Below, one piece after another: positions 1-6,325 of a stretch of DNA of 6,571 nucleotides (its first letter is position 1; each line of letters starts with the position of its first letter). This stretch comes from Myxococcales bacterium (GTDB lineage: Bacteria > Myxococcota_A > Polyangia > Polyangiales > Polyangiaceae), in assembly GCA_023248785.1 (NCBI GenBank), contig JAHFDX010000221.1, positions 1 through 6,571 on the forward strand, given 5' to 3'. Under the pieces are notes generated by a model. That model was not told the origin of the DNA. It saw only the letters and a program-made list of their open reading frames with translations, and did not search any database. The position numbers were made by a program, and so were the translations under genes.

Positions 1-1025
1 CCTTTTCGTTTGTACCGACTCCCGTTGCCAACTCGTTTCCAAGCAAGCCAGATCAAGACGCGGAGCGTTACCCGCTCGATCTCGTGCAGTGCGGTTTCTG
101 CGACCACGTGCAATTGCGTCACGTCGTGCGTGGTTTATTCACGGAAGACTACAAATACTCAACGCCTGACGCGTTTCGCCCGCACCTTGAGTTACACGCA
201 AAGCAACTCAAGCAACGCTATCCACATGCCAAACGAGTGCTTGAAGTGGGTTCAAACAATGGGCTCTTCCTCCAGGTGTTGCATCAGGAGGGGTTTGAAG
301 TCGCGGGATGCGACCCGTCAGCGAAAGACGCGTGGTCGCTCGCAGTGCCCTTTACGTCGGCCGTAGCGGCCACAATGCCTCACAAGTTCGATCTCGTTGT
401 GGCCCTCAACGTGTTCGCACACATCGACGATATTCGGGATGTGTTTCGGGGGCTCGACATCGTGTTGTCTGAAAACGGTGCGATCGTTTTCGAGGTCCAA
501 TACCTGATCGATCTCATTAACAAGGGCGCGTTCGACATGGTGTACCACGAGCACCTCGACTACCACGCGGTGCGCCCTATCGCTCGATTCCTGTCTAGGG
601 TGGGCTTCGTGATGACGGCATGGGAGCACATCGAAACGCACGGCGGGTCCATTCGTATCACTGCGCGGCGCTCAGGCAACGAAGCGGCACAGCCCGACGA
701 AAATCTCGACTGGCACGCGCTTCGGACACGCATGGATGCGACCACCCTGAAACTCCAGCAAGCGATCGCAGAGCACGGCACGCTGGTCGCGTTTGGGGCC
801 ACTGCAAAAGCGTGCACCCTCATCCATCAAAACGGAATCGCTCCAGACATCGCGTATTGCGTTGACGACACCCCGCAAAAACAGGGGCGTTTCATCGCGG
901 GCACGAACATCGAAGTGTGCCCCGTGTCTCGACTGCGTGACGAAGTGGTGCTGCTCACGGCATGGAACTACGAAGAGCAAATTCGAAAGCGCATCCCAAA
1001 TCGCCTCGTCAATCCGTTTACTTAA
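1..1025 (+). CDS. Sugar C-methyltransferase (SAM-dependent), N-terminus cut off by window
   Basis: The reading frame is open from the first full codon at position 3 to the TAA at 1023-1025, giving 340 visible residues with no start codon that fits the family. The likely role is S-adenosylmethionine-dependent C-methylation of an NDP-4-keto-deoxysugar in the cytoplasm, as in TylCIII/TcaB9/NovU-type enzymes. Three parts are visible. The first is the end of an N-terminal zinc-binding domain (PTPVANSF, then CGFC at visible residues 30-33, then FTEDYKYS). The second is a Rossmann SAM domain with motif I VLEVGSNNG at 79-87 and the family motif YHEHLDY at 181-187, where the catalytic His of this family lies. 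The third is the C-terminal domain beginning GATAKACTLI near 265, followed by CVDDTPQKQGRFIAGT. The family's first zinc Cys pair should lie upstream, so roughly 20-40 residues are missing. The GTG at 84 is an internal codon because homology-like sequence continues upstream. The next gene follows after 30 bases on the same strand. The family is confident; the exact sugar and carbon are unknown. Confidence 0.9.
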   Translation, partial: FSFVPTPVANSFPSKPDQDAERYPLDLVQCGFCDHVQLRHVVRGLFTEDYKYSTPDAFRPHLELHAKQLKQRYPHAKRVLEVGSNNGLFLQVLHQEGFEVAGCDPSAKDAWSLAVPFTSAVAATMPHKFDLVVALNVFAHIDDIRDVFRGLDIVLSENGAIVFEVQYLIDLINKGAFDMVYHEHLDYHAVRPIARFLSRVGFVMTAWEHIETHGGSIRITARRSGNEAAQPDENLDWHALRTRMDATTLKLQQAIAEHGTLVAFGATAKACTLIHQNGIAPDIAYCVDDTPQKQGRFIAGTNIEVCPVSRLRDEVVLLTAWNYEEQIRKRIPNRLVNPFT

Positions 1026-1055
1026 TTCAGCCGACAGCGAGAAAGGCAACCCGGC

Positions 1056-2054
1056 GTGAACGAATCACTGCGTGTACGCGCATACGAGCGAACAGACGAC
1101 GCCGCTTGGGATGAGTTCGTCGCAGGATCGGCCATGGGAACGTTCCTGCACACCCGTCGCTTTCTCGGCTACCACGGCGCTCGATTCCGCGATGCATCGG
1201 TTGTGCTCGAGGACGAGGGAAAGTGCGCTGGGCTTGTTCCGGCGGCGATCGATCCGCGCGATGAAACATGCATCATCACCCACCCCGGCTCAACATTCGG
1301 CGGATTATTAACGACATCGCATGCTCGCGTTGCCGATGTGGAACACATGATCGACTTAGTTCTCTCGCACTACCGCAATCAAGGATTTCGCAGGCTCACC
1401 TACAAATCGATCCCAACCCTATTTCACGCGCTTCCAACCCAGCTCGACGTCTACTCGCTGTGGCGAAAGGGGGGTCAACTCACGCGCTGCGATCTGTGGA
1501 ACACGATTCGTCTCGGCGAACCCCGAAGGCACTCCAAAGGACACAAGTGGTCACTCAATAAGGCGCGCAAGCTCGACGTGCAGGTCGATGCACGAAAGGA
1601 CGACTCCTCGTACCAAGCGTTCCATCACCTCCTCGAGACGTGCCTGGCGGAGCGGCATGCGGCGAAACCTGTTCATTCAAACGAGGAGGTCCGCACGCTC
1701 CGTGATCTCTTTCCCGACGCGATCATGCTCTGGATGGCACATGCCTCCGACGGTGAACTCCTCGCCACGACGTGGATTTTTGGCCACGGTCAGCGCGCGT
1801 GGCACGCGCAGTACATCGCATCGAGTCCGCGTGGTCGAGACCAGTGCGCGGTCGATTTGTTGCTCGAAACGGTCATCGTGGAAGCTGAGTCGCAGGGTGT
1901 GCGCTGGTTCTCGTTTGGGGCGTGTACCGAAGACGGCGGACGGGCTCTGAACGAAGGGCTGTACAACTTCAAAGCGAGCTTCGGCGGGGGCTCCTCTGTG
2001 CAGCAGTTTTTCGAGTTCGAGCTCGCGAGCTCGAGCCACGTTCGGCTCGTGTGA
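1056..2054 (+). CDS. FemAB-like GNAT-fold acyltransferase
   Basis: This 332-residue protein has the length and layout of FemAB/CelD-like GNAT proteins (Acetyltransf_6 type). Seen in the sequence: an N-terminal half with WDEFVAGSAMGTFLHTRRFL (18-37), HPGSTFGGLL (76-85) and YKSIPTLFHALPTQLDVYSL (116-135); a basic helix KGHKWSLNKARKL (161-173); and a C-terminal GNAT core ending in GLYNFKASFGG (301-311), a hallmark of this family. There is no signal peptide or membrane segment. Family members transfer acyl or aminoacyl groups to amines, and many uncharacterised ones sit in exopolysaccharide and sugar clusters. Next to RmlB and an aminotransferase, acylation of an amino-deoxysugar is a reasonable inference but is not shown. 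The start is GTG at 1056, preceded by AAAGG at 1042-1046 with a 9-base spacer. Its last codons carry an 18-base palindrome. The next gene begins within about 15 bases of its stop, or overlaps it by four bases if a GTG start is used. Confidence 0.82.
   Translation: MNESLRVRAYERTDDAAWDEFVAGSAMGTFLHTRRFLGYHGARFRDASVVLEDEGKCAGLVPAAIDPRDETCIITHPGSTFGGLLTTSHARVADVEHMIDLVLSHYRNQGFRRLTYKSIPTLFHALPTQLDVYSLWRKGGQLTRCDLWNTIRLGEPRRHSKGHKWSLNKARKLDVQVDARKDDSSYQAFHHLLETCLAERHAAKPVHSNEEVRTLRDLFPDAIMLWMAHASDGELLATTWIFGHGQRAWHAQYIASSPRGRDQCAVDLLLETVIVEAESQGVRWFSFGACTEDGGRALNEGLYNFKASFGGGSSVQQFFEFELASSSHVRLV
2017..2034. repeat. 18-base perfect palindrome at the GNAT-rmlB junction
   Basis: TCGAGCTCGCGAGCTCGA reads the same on both strands. 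It lies in the last codons of the acyltransferase gene (encoding part of FELASSS) and 34 bases before the preferred rmlB start. In RNA it could fold as a seven-pair stem with a CGCG loop. No U-tract follows, so it is not an ordinary intrinsic terminator. It could influence rmlB translation or mRNA stability, bind a dimeric protein, or be chance in a TCGA-rich genome. Confidence 0.5.
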
Positions 2055-2068
2055 TATCGTCGGAGCCG

Positions 2069-3085
2069 ATGCCGAGCAAGGGCGCGCACCACATGCTTGT
2101 GACCGGATGCGCGGGGTTCATTGGATCAAACTTTGTACGGTACCTACTCGGTAGCGACAGAGCCGTGCACATCGTCGGGCTCGATTTGCTCACCTACGCA
2201 GGGTCGCTAGACAATCTTGTCGACCTCCCGGATGCCCATCGTTTCACATTCATGCGTGGCGACATTTGCGACGAGAAAATCGTCGCAACACTTCTCCACG
2301 AGCACAGCATCGACACCATTGTGCACTTCGCAGCGGAGAGCCATGTCGATCGCTCGATCGAAGGGCCTGCAGCGTTTGTTGAAACGAATGTGCTCGGCAC
2401 GTTTGTGTTGCTCAACGAGGCCCGAAATTATTGGCTCACCGAGCAAGCACTCGCGGATCATCCTGTGCGTTTTCACCACGTGTCGACCGATGAGGTCTAC
2501 GGAAGCCTCGACCCCGAAGCACCCCCATCGTGCGAGGGTGAAACGTATCTACCAAATTCACCATACGCAGCGTCGAAGGCCGGATCTGATCACTTCGTTC
2601 GCGCATACAACCGCACGTTTGGTCTCCCCACAACGTTGACCCATTGTTCAAACAACTACGGGCCTTGGCAACATCCTGAGAAGTTCATTCCAACCGTCGT
2701 TCGCTCCGCCCTCGCACGTAAACCCATCCCTATTTACGGCGACGGCTCAAACGTCCGCGACTGGCTTCACGTTCTCGATCATTGCCGAGCGATCGACGCG
2801 GTCCTTCGCGACGGCAGGGTCGGCGAGACGTACAACGTCGGCAGCGAAAACGGTTATGCGAACAACGACGTCGCAAAGCTCATCTGCAAATTTCTCGACG
2901 AGATTGCTCCTTCGGGGGCGCCTCACGCAAAGCTGCTCACATTTGTAACGGACCGACTCGGCCACGATTTGCGATACGCCGTTTGCGCCGACAAGATCAC
3001 GCGGGAGCTCGGTTGGAAGCCGCAGCACACGTTCGAGCGCGCATTGAAAGAGGTCGTTGCATGGTACGTCGAACGATTCCGCTAA
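2069..3085 (+). CDS. rmlB: dTDP-glucose 4,6-dehydratase RmlB
   Basis: A 338-residue short-chain dehydrogenase/reductase of the usual RmlB length. It would convert dTDP-D-glucose to dTDP-4-keto-6-deoxy-D-glucose in the cytoplasm using bound NAD. Seen: the NAD-binding motif GCAGFIG (13-19) directly after the first strand, DLLTYAGSLDNL (39-50), HFAAESHVDRS (86-96), the catalytic triplet T140-D141-E142 in STDEVYG, the SDR pair Y166 and K170 in SPYAASK, NNYGPWQHPEKFIP (195-208), DWLHVLDHC (231-239), and the RmlB signature VTDRLGHDLRYA (293-304). All expected catalytic residues are present. The frame is open further upstream, into the acyltransferase gene. Candidate starts are GTG 2051 (four-base GTGA overlap with the preceding stop), ATG 2069 (GGAG at 2062-2065, spacer only 3) and ATG 2093 (AAGGG at 2078-2082, spacer 10). 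The last places MLVTG at the exact N-terminus, as in many homologues. I chose 2069 with modest certainty. Last gene of the + operon, it ends three bases from the opposing aminotransferase. RmlA, RmlC and RmlD are not in the window. Confidence 0.95.
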   Translation: MPSKGAHHMLVTGCAGFIGSNFVRYLLGSDRAVHIVGLDLLTYAGSLDNLVDLPDAHRFTFMRGDICDEKIVATLLHEHSIDTIVHFAAESHVDRSIEGPAAFVETNVLGTFVLLNEARNYWLTEQALADHPVRFHHVSTDEVYGSLDPEAPPSCEGETYLPNSPYAASKAGSDHFVRAYNRTFGLPTTLTHCSNNYGPWQHPEKFIPTVVRSALARKPIPIYGDGSNVRDWLHVLDHCRAIDAVLRDGRVGETYNVGSENGYANNDVAKLICKFLDEIAPSGAPHAKLLTFVTDRLGHDLRYAVCADKITRELGWKPQHTFERALKEVVAWYVERFR

Positions 3086-3088
3086 CGT

Positions 3089-4216
3089 TCAGCGCACCGC
3101 GCATGCCTTCCGCACTTCGCGAATCACGAGTGCTTGTTGCTCGCTCGTCAAGTGAGGCCCCATGGGAAGGCTGAGCACCTGATCGCTGATTCGCTCGGCC
3201 ACGGGGAAAGATCCGCGTGCAAAGCCGGCTTGCCGATACGCATCCGAAAGATGCGGGGGAACGGGATAATGCAGCACGGTCTCTATGTTGGCCTTCGTAA
3301 GAGCCTCGCGAATTCGATCGCGCTCGGGATGTCGAACCACGAACAAATGCCAAACGGGCGCGACGTTTGGAGACACCGTCGGCAGCACCAAATTGGCGAC
3401 ACCTGCAAGTTGCTCCAAATACACCTTCGCGAGGCCTCGCCGACGTTCGTTCCACGCATCGAGGTGCGCGAGTTTCACGCGGAGAAATGCGGCCTGAAGT
3501 TCGTCGAGCCGCGCGTTCCACCCTTGGCTCTCGTGGTAATATTTCACGCGCGATCCGTAGTTACGAAGCTCACGAATCTTGTCCGCGAGGGCCGCATCTC
3601 GCGTGGTGACTGCGCCGCCATCACCGTACGCTCCCAGATTTTTTCCCGGATAGAAGCTGAAGCCCGCAGCATCGCTCCACGCGCCAACCCTTCGTTCTCG
3701 ATATCGAGCCCCATGCCCTTGGGCCACATCCTCGAGGACGCGGAGCCCATGCCGGGCTGCGATCTGCGTTAGCCCACCCATGTCGGCTGGTTGTCCGTAC
3801 AAGTGAACGGGCATCACGGCCTTCGTGCGCGGAGTGACCGCTCGCTCCACGAGTGTCGGATCTAAATTGAACGTCGCTTCGTCGACCTCCACGGGGACGG
3901 GAGTTGCTCCGCACATAGAGACGGCGAGCCACGTTGCAATGTACGTGTGCGACGGAACGATCACTTCGTCGCCCGGCCCAATAGAGAGTGCTCGCACCAT
4001 GAGGTGCAACGCATCGAGTCCATTCGAAACGCCGACACAATGTTCAACTCCACAATAACGCGCGAACTCTTTTTCGAATTCTTCGACTTCGCGGCCCAGA
4101 ATGAACCATCCCGAATCCATAACGCGGTGATACGCCGCGTCGAGCTCCGCTCGAAGTTCACAGTACGTGGCATGAACGTCGAGGAATTGAACGCCCCGGG
4201 TCATGTGGGCGGTCAT
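3089..4216 (-). CDS. PLP-dependent sugar aminotransferase, DegT/DnrJ/EryC1/StrS family
   Basis: A 375-residue enzyme of normal family length. Family members move an amino group, usually from L-glutamate, to a keto carbon of an NDP-deoxysugar in the cytoplasm. Seen: FLDVHATYCELRAELDAAY (11-29), GVSNGLDALHL (62-72), VIVPSHTYIATW (85-96), VMPVHLYGQPADM (134-146), EDVAQGHGA (162-170, with D163 placed to contact the PLP ring nitrogen), FSFYPGKNLGAYGDGGAV (186-203, with K192 the expected PLP-binding lysine), and NARLDELQAA (234-243). The motif set resembles C-3 aminotransferases such as FdtB/QdtB/TylB, but C-4 enzymes share most of it, so the position aminated is not settled. The ATG at 4216 overlaps the upstream methyltransferase stop as ATGA and has GAGG eight bases upstream. 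The frame continues 22 codons further into the methyltransferase gene, but that part does not look like the family. A second ATG at 4204 lacks a ribosome binding site. Last gene of the - operon. Confidence 0.93.
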   Translation of the reverse strand: MTAHMTRGVQFLDVHATYCELRAELDAAYHRVMDSGWFILGREVEEFEKEFARYCGVEHCVGVSNGLDALHLMVRALSIGPGDEVIVPSHTYIATWLAVSMCGATPVPVEVDEATFNLDPTLVERAVTPRTKAVMPVHLYGQPADMGGLTQIAARHGLRVLEDVAQGHGARYRERRVGAWSDAAGFSFYPGKNLGAYGDGGAVTTRDAALADKIRELRNYGSRVKYYHESQGWNARLDELQAAFLRVKLAHLDAWNERRRGLAKVYLEQLAGVANLVLPTVSPNVAPVWHLFVVRHPERDRIREALTKANIETVLHYPVPPHLSDAYRQAGFARGSFPVAERISDQVLSLPMGPHLTSEQQALVIREVRKACAVR

Positions 4217-4971
4217 GCGCACCGCCTCGCATTCACGAAAATTTCGCACGCAAGCTCCGGGTGTTCGCGCCCGAGCAACCAAAGGCCGCGCAAAATGTCT
4301 TCCGTTAAGATCGATTTTATCGATTCCATCTGCGTGTGCGTAAATGGTTTGATCAAATACCCCCCCTCAGAAACGACTTCAAAGCCGTTCGATTCGAGAA
4401 GTGCACGCAATGTTGCTCTATCAAACAGATGAGGTTGGTCCAGCCGAACGTTGCGTTGACTTGGCTCGTACTCGCTCTTGATGAGCCCCATCGCACGTGC
4501 AAGTCTCCGATGAAACGACAACACGTTGGGAACGTTCACGTGGAACATTCCTGACGAAGAGAGCAGCGCCTTGCAGGACTCGAGAATCCGCGACGAATCA
4601 CCGATTTCGTGAAGCAGGCTCGAGCAAAGAACAAGGTCCGCACCGTTTGGGAGCCACGCGCGAATCTCGGCTTCGGACTCTTCCAAAAATCCGGCGACGA
4701 TTGAGCATCTCGGTTCGTTCGAGAGCGCATCGCGCGCCGCTTCCACATGCGCAACTGCCGGCTCCACAATGACCCAACGTGTGATCGTGCTTTCATTCAC
4801 GTGTGGAAATATCAGGTCGATCCCGCATCCCACTTCAACAACCGTGCGCGGCTCGATCTCGCGAATCAGTTCGAGAACGATTTGTTGCCTTGCACGAACG
4901 CATTCGGACTCGAAACCATAATCATTCAAGTACTCGGCCTCGTACGCGGCAATATGCTCCGTTCGCTTCAT
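4213..4971 (-). CDS. Class I SAM-dependent methyltransferase
   Basis: A 252-residue soluble protein with a Rossmann methyltransferase core. Seen: SAM motif I TVVEVGCGID (43-52), an acidic residue after strand 2 at E70 (VIVEPAV), a motif III-like stretch DLVLCSSLLHEIGD (112-125), and GMFHVNVPNVLSFHRRLARA (141-160), followed by a family-like DQPHLFDRATLRALLESNGF (178-197). The usual third glycine of motif I (GxGxG) is Asp52 here, so the glycine loop is GCGID. The rest of the fold appears intact and the enzyme may still bind SAM. In this setting an O- or N-methyltransferase acting on a sugar or on the glycan acceptor is likely, but the substrate cannot be read from sequence. The ATG at 4971 has only a weak GAG five bases upstream. 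The gene starts 16 bases after the glycosyltransferase stop and overlaps the aminotransferase by four bases, so the three are probably co-transcribed. It is unrelated in layout to the C-methyltransferase at the left edge. Confidence 0.85.
   Translation of the reverse strand: MKRTEHIAAYEAEYLNDYGFESECVRARQQIVLELIREIEPRTVVEVGCGIDLIFPHVNESTITRWVIVEPAVAHVEAARDALSNEPRCSIVAGFLEESEAEIRAWLPNGADLVLCSSLLHEIGDSSRILESCKALLSSSGMFHVNVPNVLSFHRRLARAMGLIKSEYEPSQRNVRLDQPHLFDRATLRALLESNGFEVVSEGGYLIKPFTHTQMESIKSILTEDILRGLWLLGREHPELACEIFVNARRCA
4225..4228 (-). promoter_or_regulatory. Ribosome binding site deciding the aminotransferase start
   Basis: GAGG on the - strand lies eight bases before the ATG at 4216, inside the 3' end of the methyltransferase gene. 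It supports this ATG over the one twelve bases downstream and over starts further upstream. The ATGA overlap suggests translational coupling. Confidence 0.6.
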
Positions 4972-4987
4972 TGAATCTCAGTTGCTG

Positions 4988-6208
4988 TCATTGCCGGGCT
5001 TGCATCGAAAGCCAATAATGATGTCGCTCCGCATGAGCAAGGACAGCTTTTGCGGTGTCCTTCCACGAGTACCGATCCTGGACGAGTGCACGGCCACGCT
5101 CAGAAATCTCCTCGAGTTTGTCTTCGTTGTGCAGAAGGTCGGTCACGCGCTCTTCAAGGTGGTCGAGATCGTTCCAATCGAAAAAGAGAACGTTCTCGTT
5201 GTCCTTAAATTCGGGTGGAATATGAGCGAGGCGATCCGTTAGGCCAACACTGCCGTGATGCATTCCATAGAGCATGCGTTCATGGAGCCCGCCGCTCGAC
5301 GCAGGCATCATGCTGAGCCCGATCTTGGTTTCCGCGAACACTTCGCCGGCTTCGGAAAATGGACGCGTTCCCATAATTTGAACGTTTGAACCAAGGCCTT
5401 CGAGGCCCTTCCACGATTCATCGCCAAATAGGTACACCGGCAATTTCTTGAAAGCAGTGATCGCCTTGGCACGACGGTAGACGCGGATCTTGTGTTCTAC
5501 GTAGCGGGCAACCGTGAACATCCCGCGAGGCACCATATGCTCAGGATCGATGCCGCGCCTGGAAAGCTGGGATGCCACAACTTCGAGAGGGGTTCGCGTC
5601 CCGTCGTGGAGCGCTTCGACGAGTGTGTCGCGCAACAATCCCCCCATGAAGCCACTGTCGGTCTCGATTTGCGTGACCATAGCCATCTTGCCGTAATACG
5701 AGCCCATGAATGCAATTCCATATTTGCGATCGCGAAGGCGCTTCAGCGGTTCGGTCACCTGCCTTCGTCCACCCAGATACGCGAGCCCATTCAAGGTGTG
5801 GTTGCGTCCGGAGAATCCTTTGCGATAGGTAGCCATCGCTGTTTCATTGGTGAACAGGATGAGCCAATGGTGGATCCACGCCTTCAGTCGATCCTCGTGG
5901 TAGAGCGGGCTATCCGCGAATAACGAAACAAAGGGCGTTTTCGCCGCGTCAAACAACGCGACCTCTCCGTGCTTAATGCCCGATGCCCCGCCATTGAAAT
6001 CGAACACAAAGCGGATGTCGCCGGCATTGATCCCGTCGAACAGCTGCTTTCCCCAATCATCGCGTGCGCTGTCGATCACCACTGCTTTGCAACCCAGCTG
6101 CTCAAATCCGTGCGCGATGTCGTCACAAAAGACGCGAAGCACGTCGTACTGGCTCAATGGCTTGAGCACGACGATGGTCTGCCCATGGGGGTATCCGGTC
6201 TTGAGCAC
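4988..6208 (-). CDS. CgeB-like family 1 glycosyltransferase
   Basis: From the GTG at 6208 this is a 406-residue protein, the size of a two-domain GT-B glycosyltransferase. Positions are given from that start. The N-terminal half has TIVVLKPLSQYDVLRVFCDD (11-30) and a FVSLFADSPLYHEDRL segment (93-108), whose DSP core resembles the DNP/DSP stretch of CgeB-type enzymes. The C-terminal half carries the nucleotide-sugar-binding pattern of the Glyco_trans_1_2 (CgeB/YkvP) domain: GLSMMPASSGGLHERMLYGM (297-316), then NENVLFFDWNDLDHL (338-352), and a closing ISERGRALVQDRYSW (368-382). There is no signal peptide or membrane span, so it should act in the cytoplasm or at the inner membrane face. It may transfer the sugar made by neighbouring enzymes, but donor and acceptor are unknown. 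The frame extends to a TTG at 6259 with no ribosome binding site; the GTG at 6208 has AAAGGAG nine bases upstream and is preferred. First gene of the - operon. Confidence 0.85.
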   Translation of the reverse strand: MLKTGYPHGQTIVVLKPLSQYDVLRVFCDDIAHGFEQLGCKAVVIDSARDDWGKQLFDGINAGDIRFVFDFNGGASGIKHGEVALFDAAKTPFVSLFADSPLYHEDRLKAWIHHWLILFTNETAMATYRKGFSGRNHTLNGLAYLGGRRQVTEPLKRLRDRKYGIAFMGSYYGKMAMVTQIETDSGFMGGLLRDTLVEALHDGTRTPLEVVASQLSRRGIDPEHMVPRGMFTVARYVEHKIRVYRRAKAITAFKKLPVYLFGDESWKGLEGLGSNVQIMGTRPFSEAGEVFAETKIGLSMMPASSGGLHERMLYGMHHGSVGLTDRLAHIPPEFKDNENVLFFDWNDLDHLEERVTDLLHNEDKLEEISERGRALVQDRYSWKDTAKAVLAHAERHHYWLSMQARQ

Positions 6209-6217
6209 GGGGCGCTT

Positions 6218-6224
6218 CTCCTTT
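6218..6224 (-). promoter_or_regulatory. Strong ribosome binding site deciding the glycosyltransferase start
   Basis: AAAGGAG on the - strand ends nine bases before the GTG at 6208. It is the best Shine-Dalgarno match I noticed in the window. It argues that translation starts at GTG 6208, not at the in-frame TTG at 6259, which has no purine-rich site in front of it. If so, the first 17 residues of the longer reading are untranslated leader. Confidence 0.65.
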
Positions 6225-6235
6225 GGAATTCGATG

Positions 6236-6251
6236 CCGCGCGAAGGCGCGG
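6236..6251. other. Six-pair GC hairpin in the glycosyltransferase leader
   Basis: CCGCGC and GCGCGG form a perfect six-pair inverted repeat around the four bases GAAG (CTTC on the - strand). It sits 28-43 bases upstream of the GTG at 6208 and just upstream of that gene's ribosome binding site, so it could shape the 5' leader of the operon. It may also be a protein site or chance. Confidence 0.35.
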
Positions 6252-6269
6252 GCCTTCAATGGTAACGAA

Positions 6270-6288
6270 AGGCGGAGTATTTTCGCCT
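6270..6288. other. Imperfect hairpin in the divergent gap
   Basis: AGGCG at 6270-6274 pairs with CGCCT at 6284-6288. On the + strand RNA the stem can extend inward by one A-U and two G-U pairs to a three-base loop. No U-tract follows on either strand, so it does not look like a standard intrinsic terminator. It overlaps the weak -10 candidate, so an operator role is possible but unsupported. Confidence 0.25.
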
Positions 6289-6325
6289 AAATTCCTGCGT
6301 TCCGCTGACCGTCACTCCTTATGAG

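Larger units (their letters stand above)
6209..6325. promoter_or_regulatory. Divergent intergenic region, presumed promoters both ways
   Basis: These 117 bases separate the glycosyltransferase operon (- strand) from the lipoprotein gene (+ strand), so promoters for both are expected here. I see no strong sigma-70 promoter. The best + strand candidate is weak: TTCAAT at 6255-6260 and TATTTT at 6278-6283, spaced by 17 bases. Two short hairpins lie inside (6236-6251 and 6270-6288). The direct evidence is only the divergent gene arrangement. Confidence 0.45.

Noticed and set aside
84..86. GTG 84 as start of the C-methyltransferase
   Set aside because: The same frame continues upstream with PTPVANSF and YPLDL, which match the zinc-binding N-terminal domain of this family, so the gene begins outside the window.
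1922..2068. Upstream extension of the rmlB frame to GTG 1922
   Set aside because: It would overlap the conserved C-terminus of the acyltransferase by over 130 bases and the added residues are Arg-rich shadow sequence.
2997..3521. 174-codon open frame on the - strand across the convergent junction
   Set aside because: It overlaps the ends of two well-supported genes and its product is Arg/Ser-rich low-complexity sequence typical of a shadow frame.
3134..3772. 212-codon open frame on the + strand
   Set aside because: It lies antisense inside the aminotransferase, whose - strand reading has all PLP-family motifs. The + strand product shows no recognisable pattern.
4217..4282. 22-residue N-terminal extension of the aminotransferase
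   Set aside because: It lies inside the methyltransferase gene, does not look like the family, and a well-placed GAGG supports ATG 4216.
5492..5923. 143-codon open frame on the + strand
   Set aside because: Antisense shadow of the glycosyltransferase. It has no family pattern and no convincing ribosome binding site.
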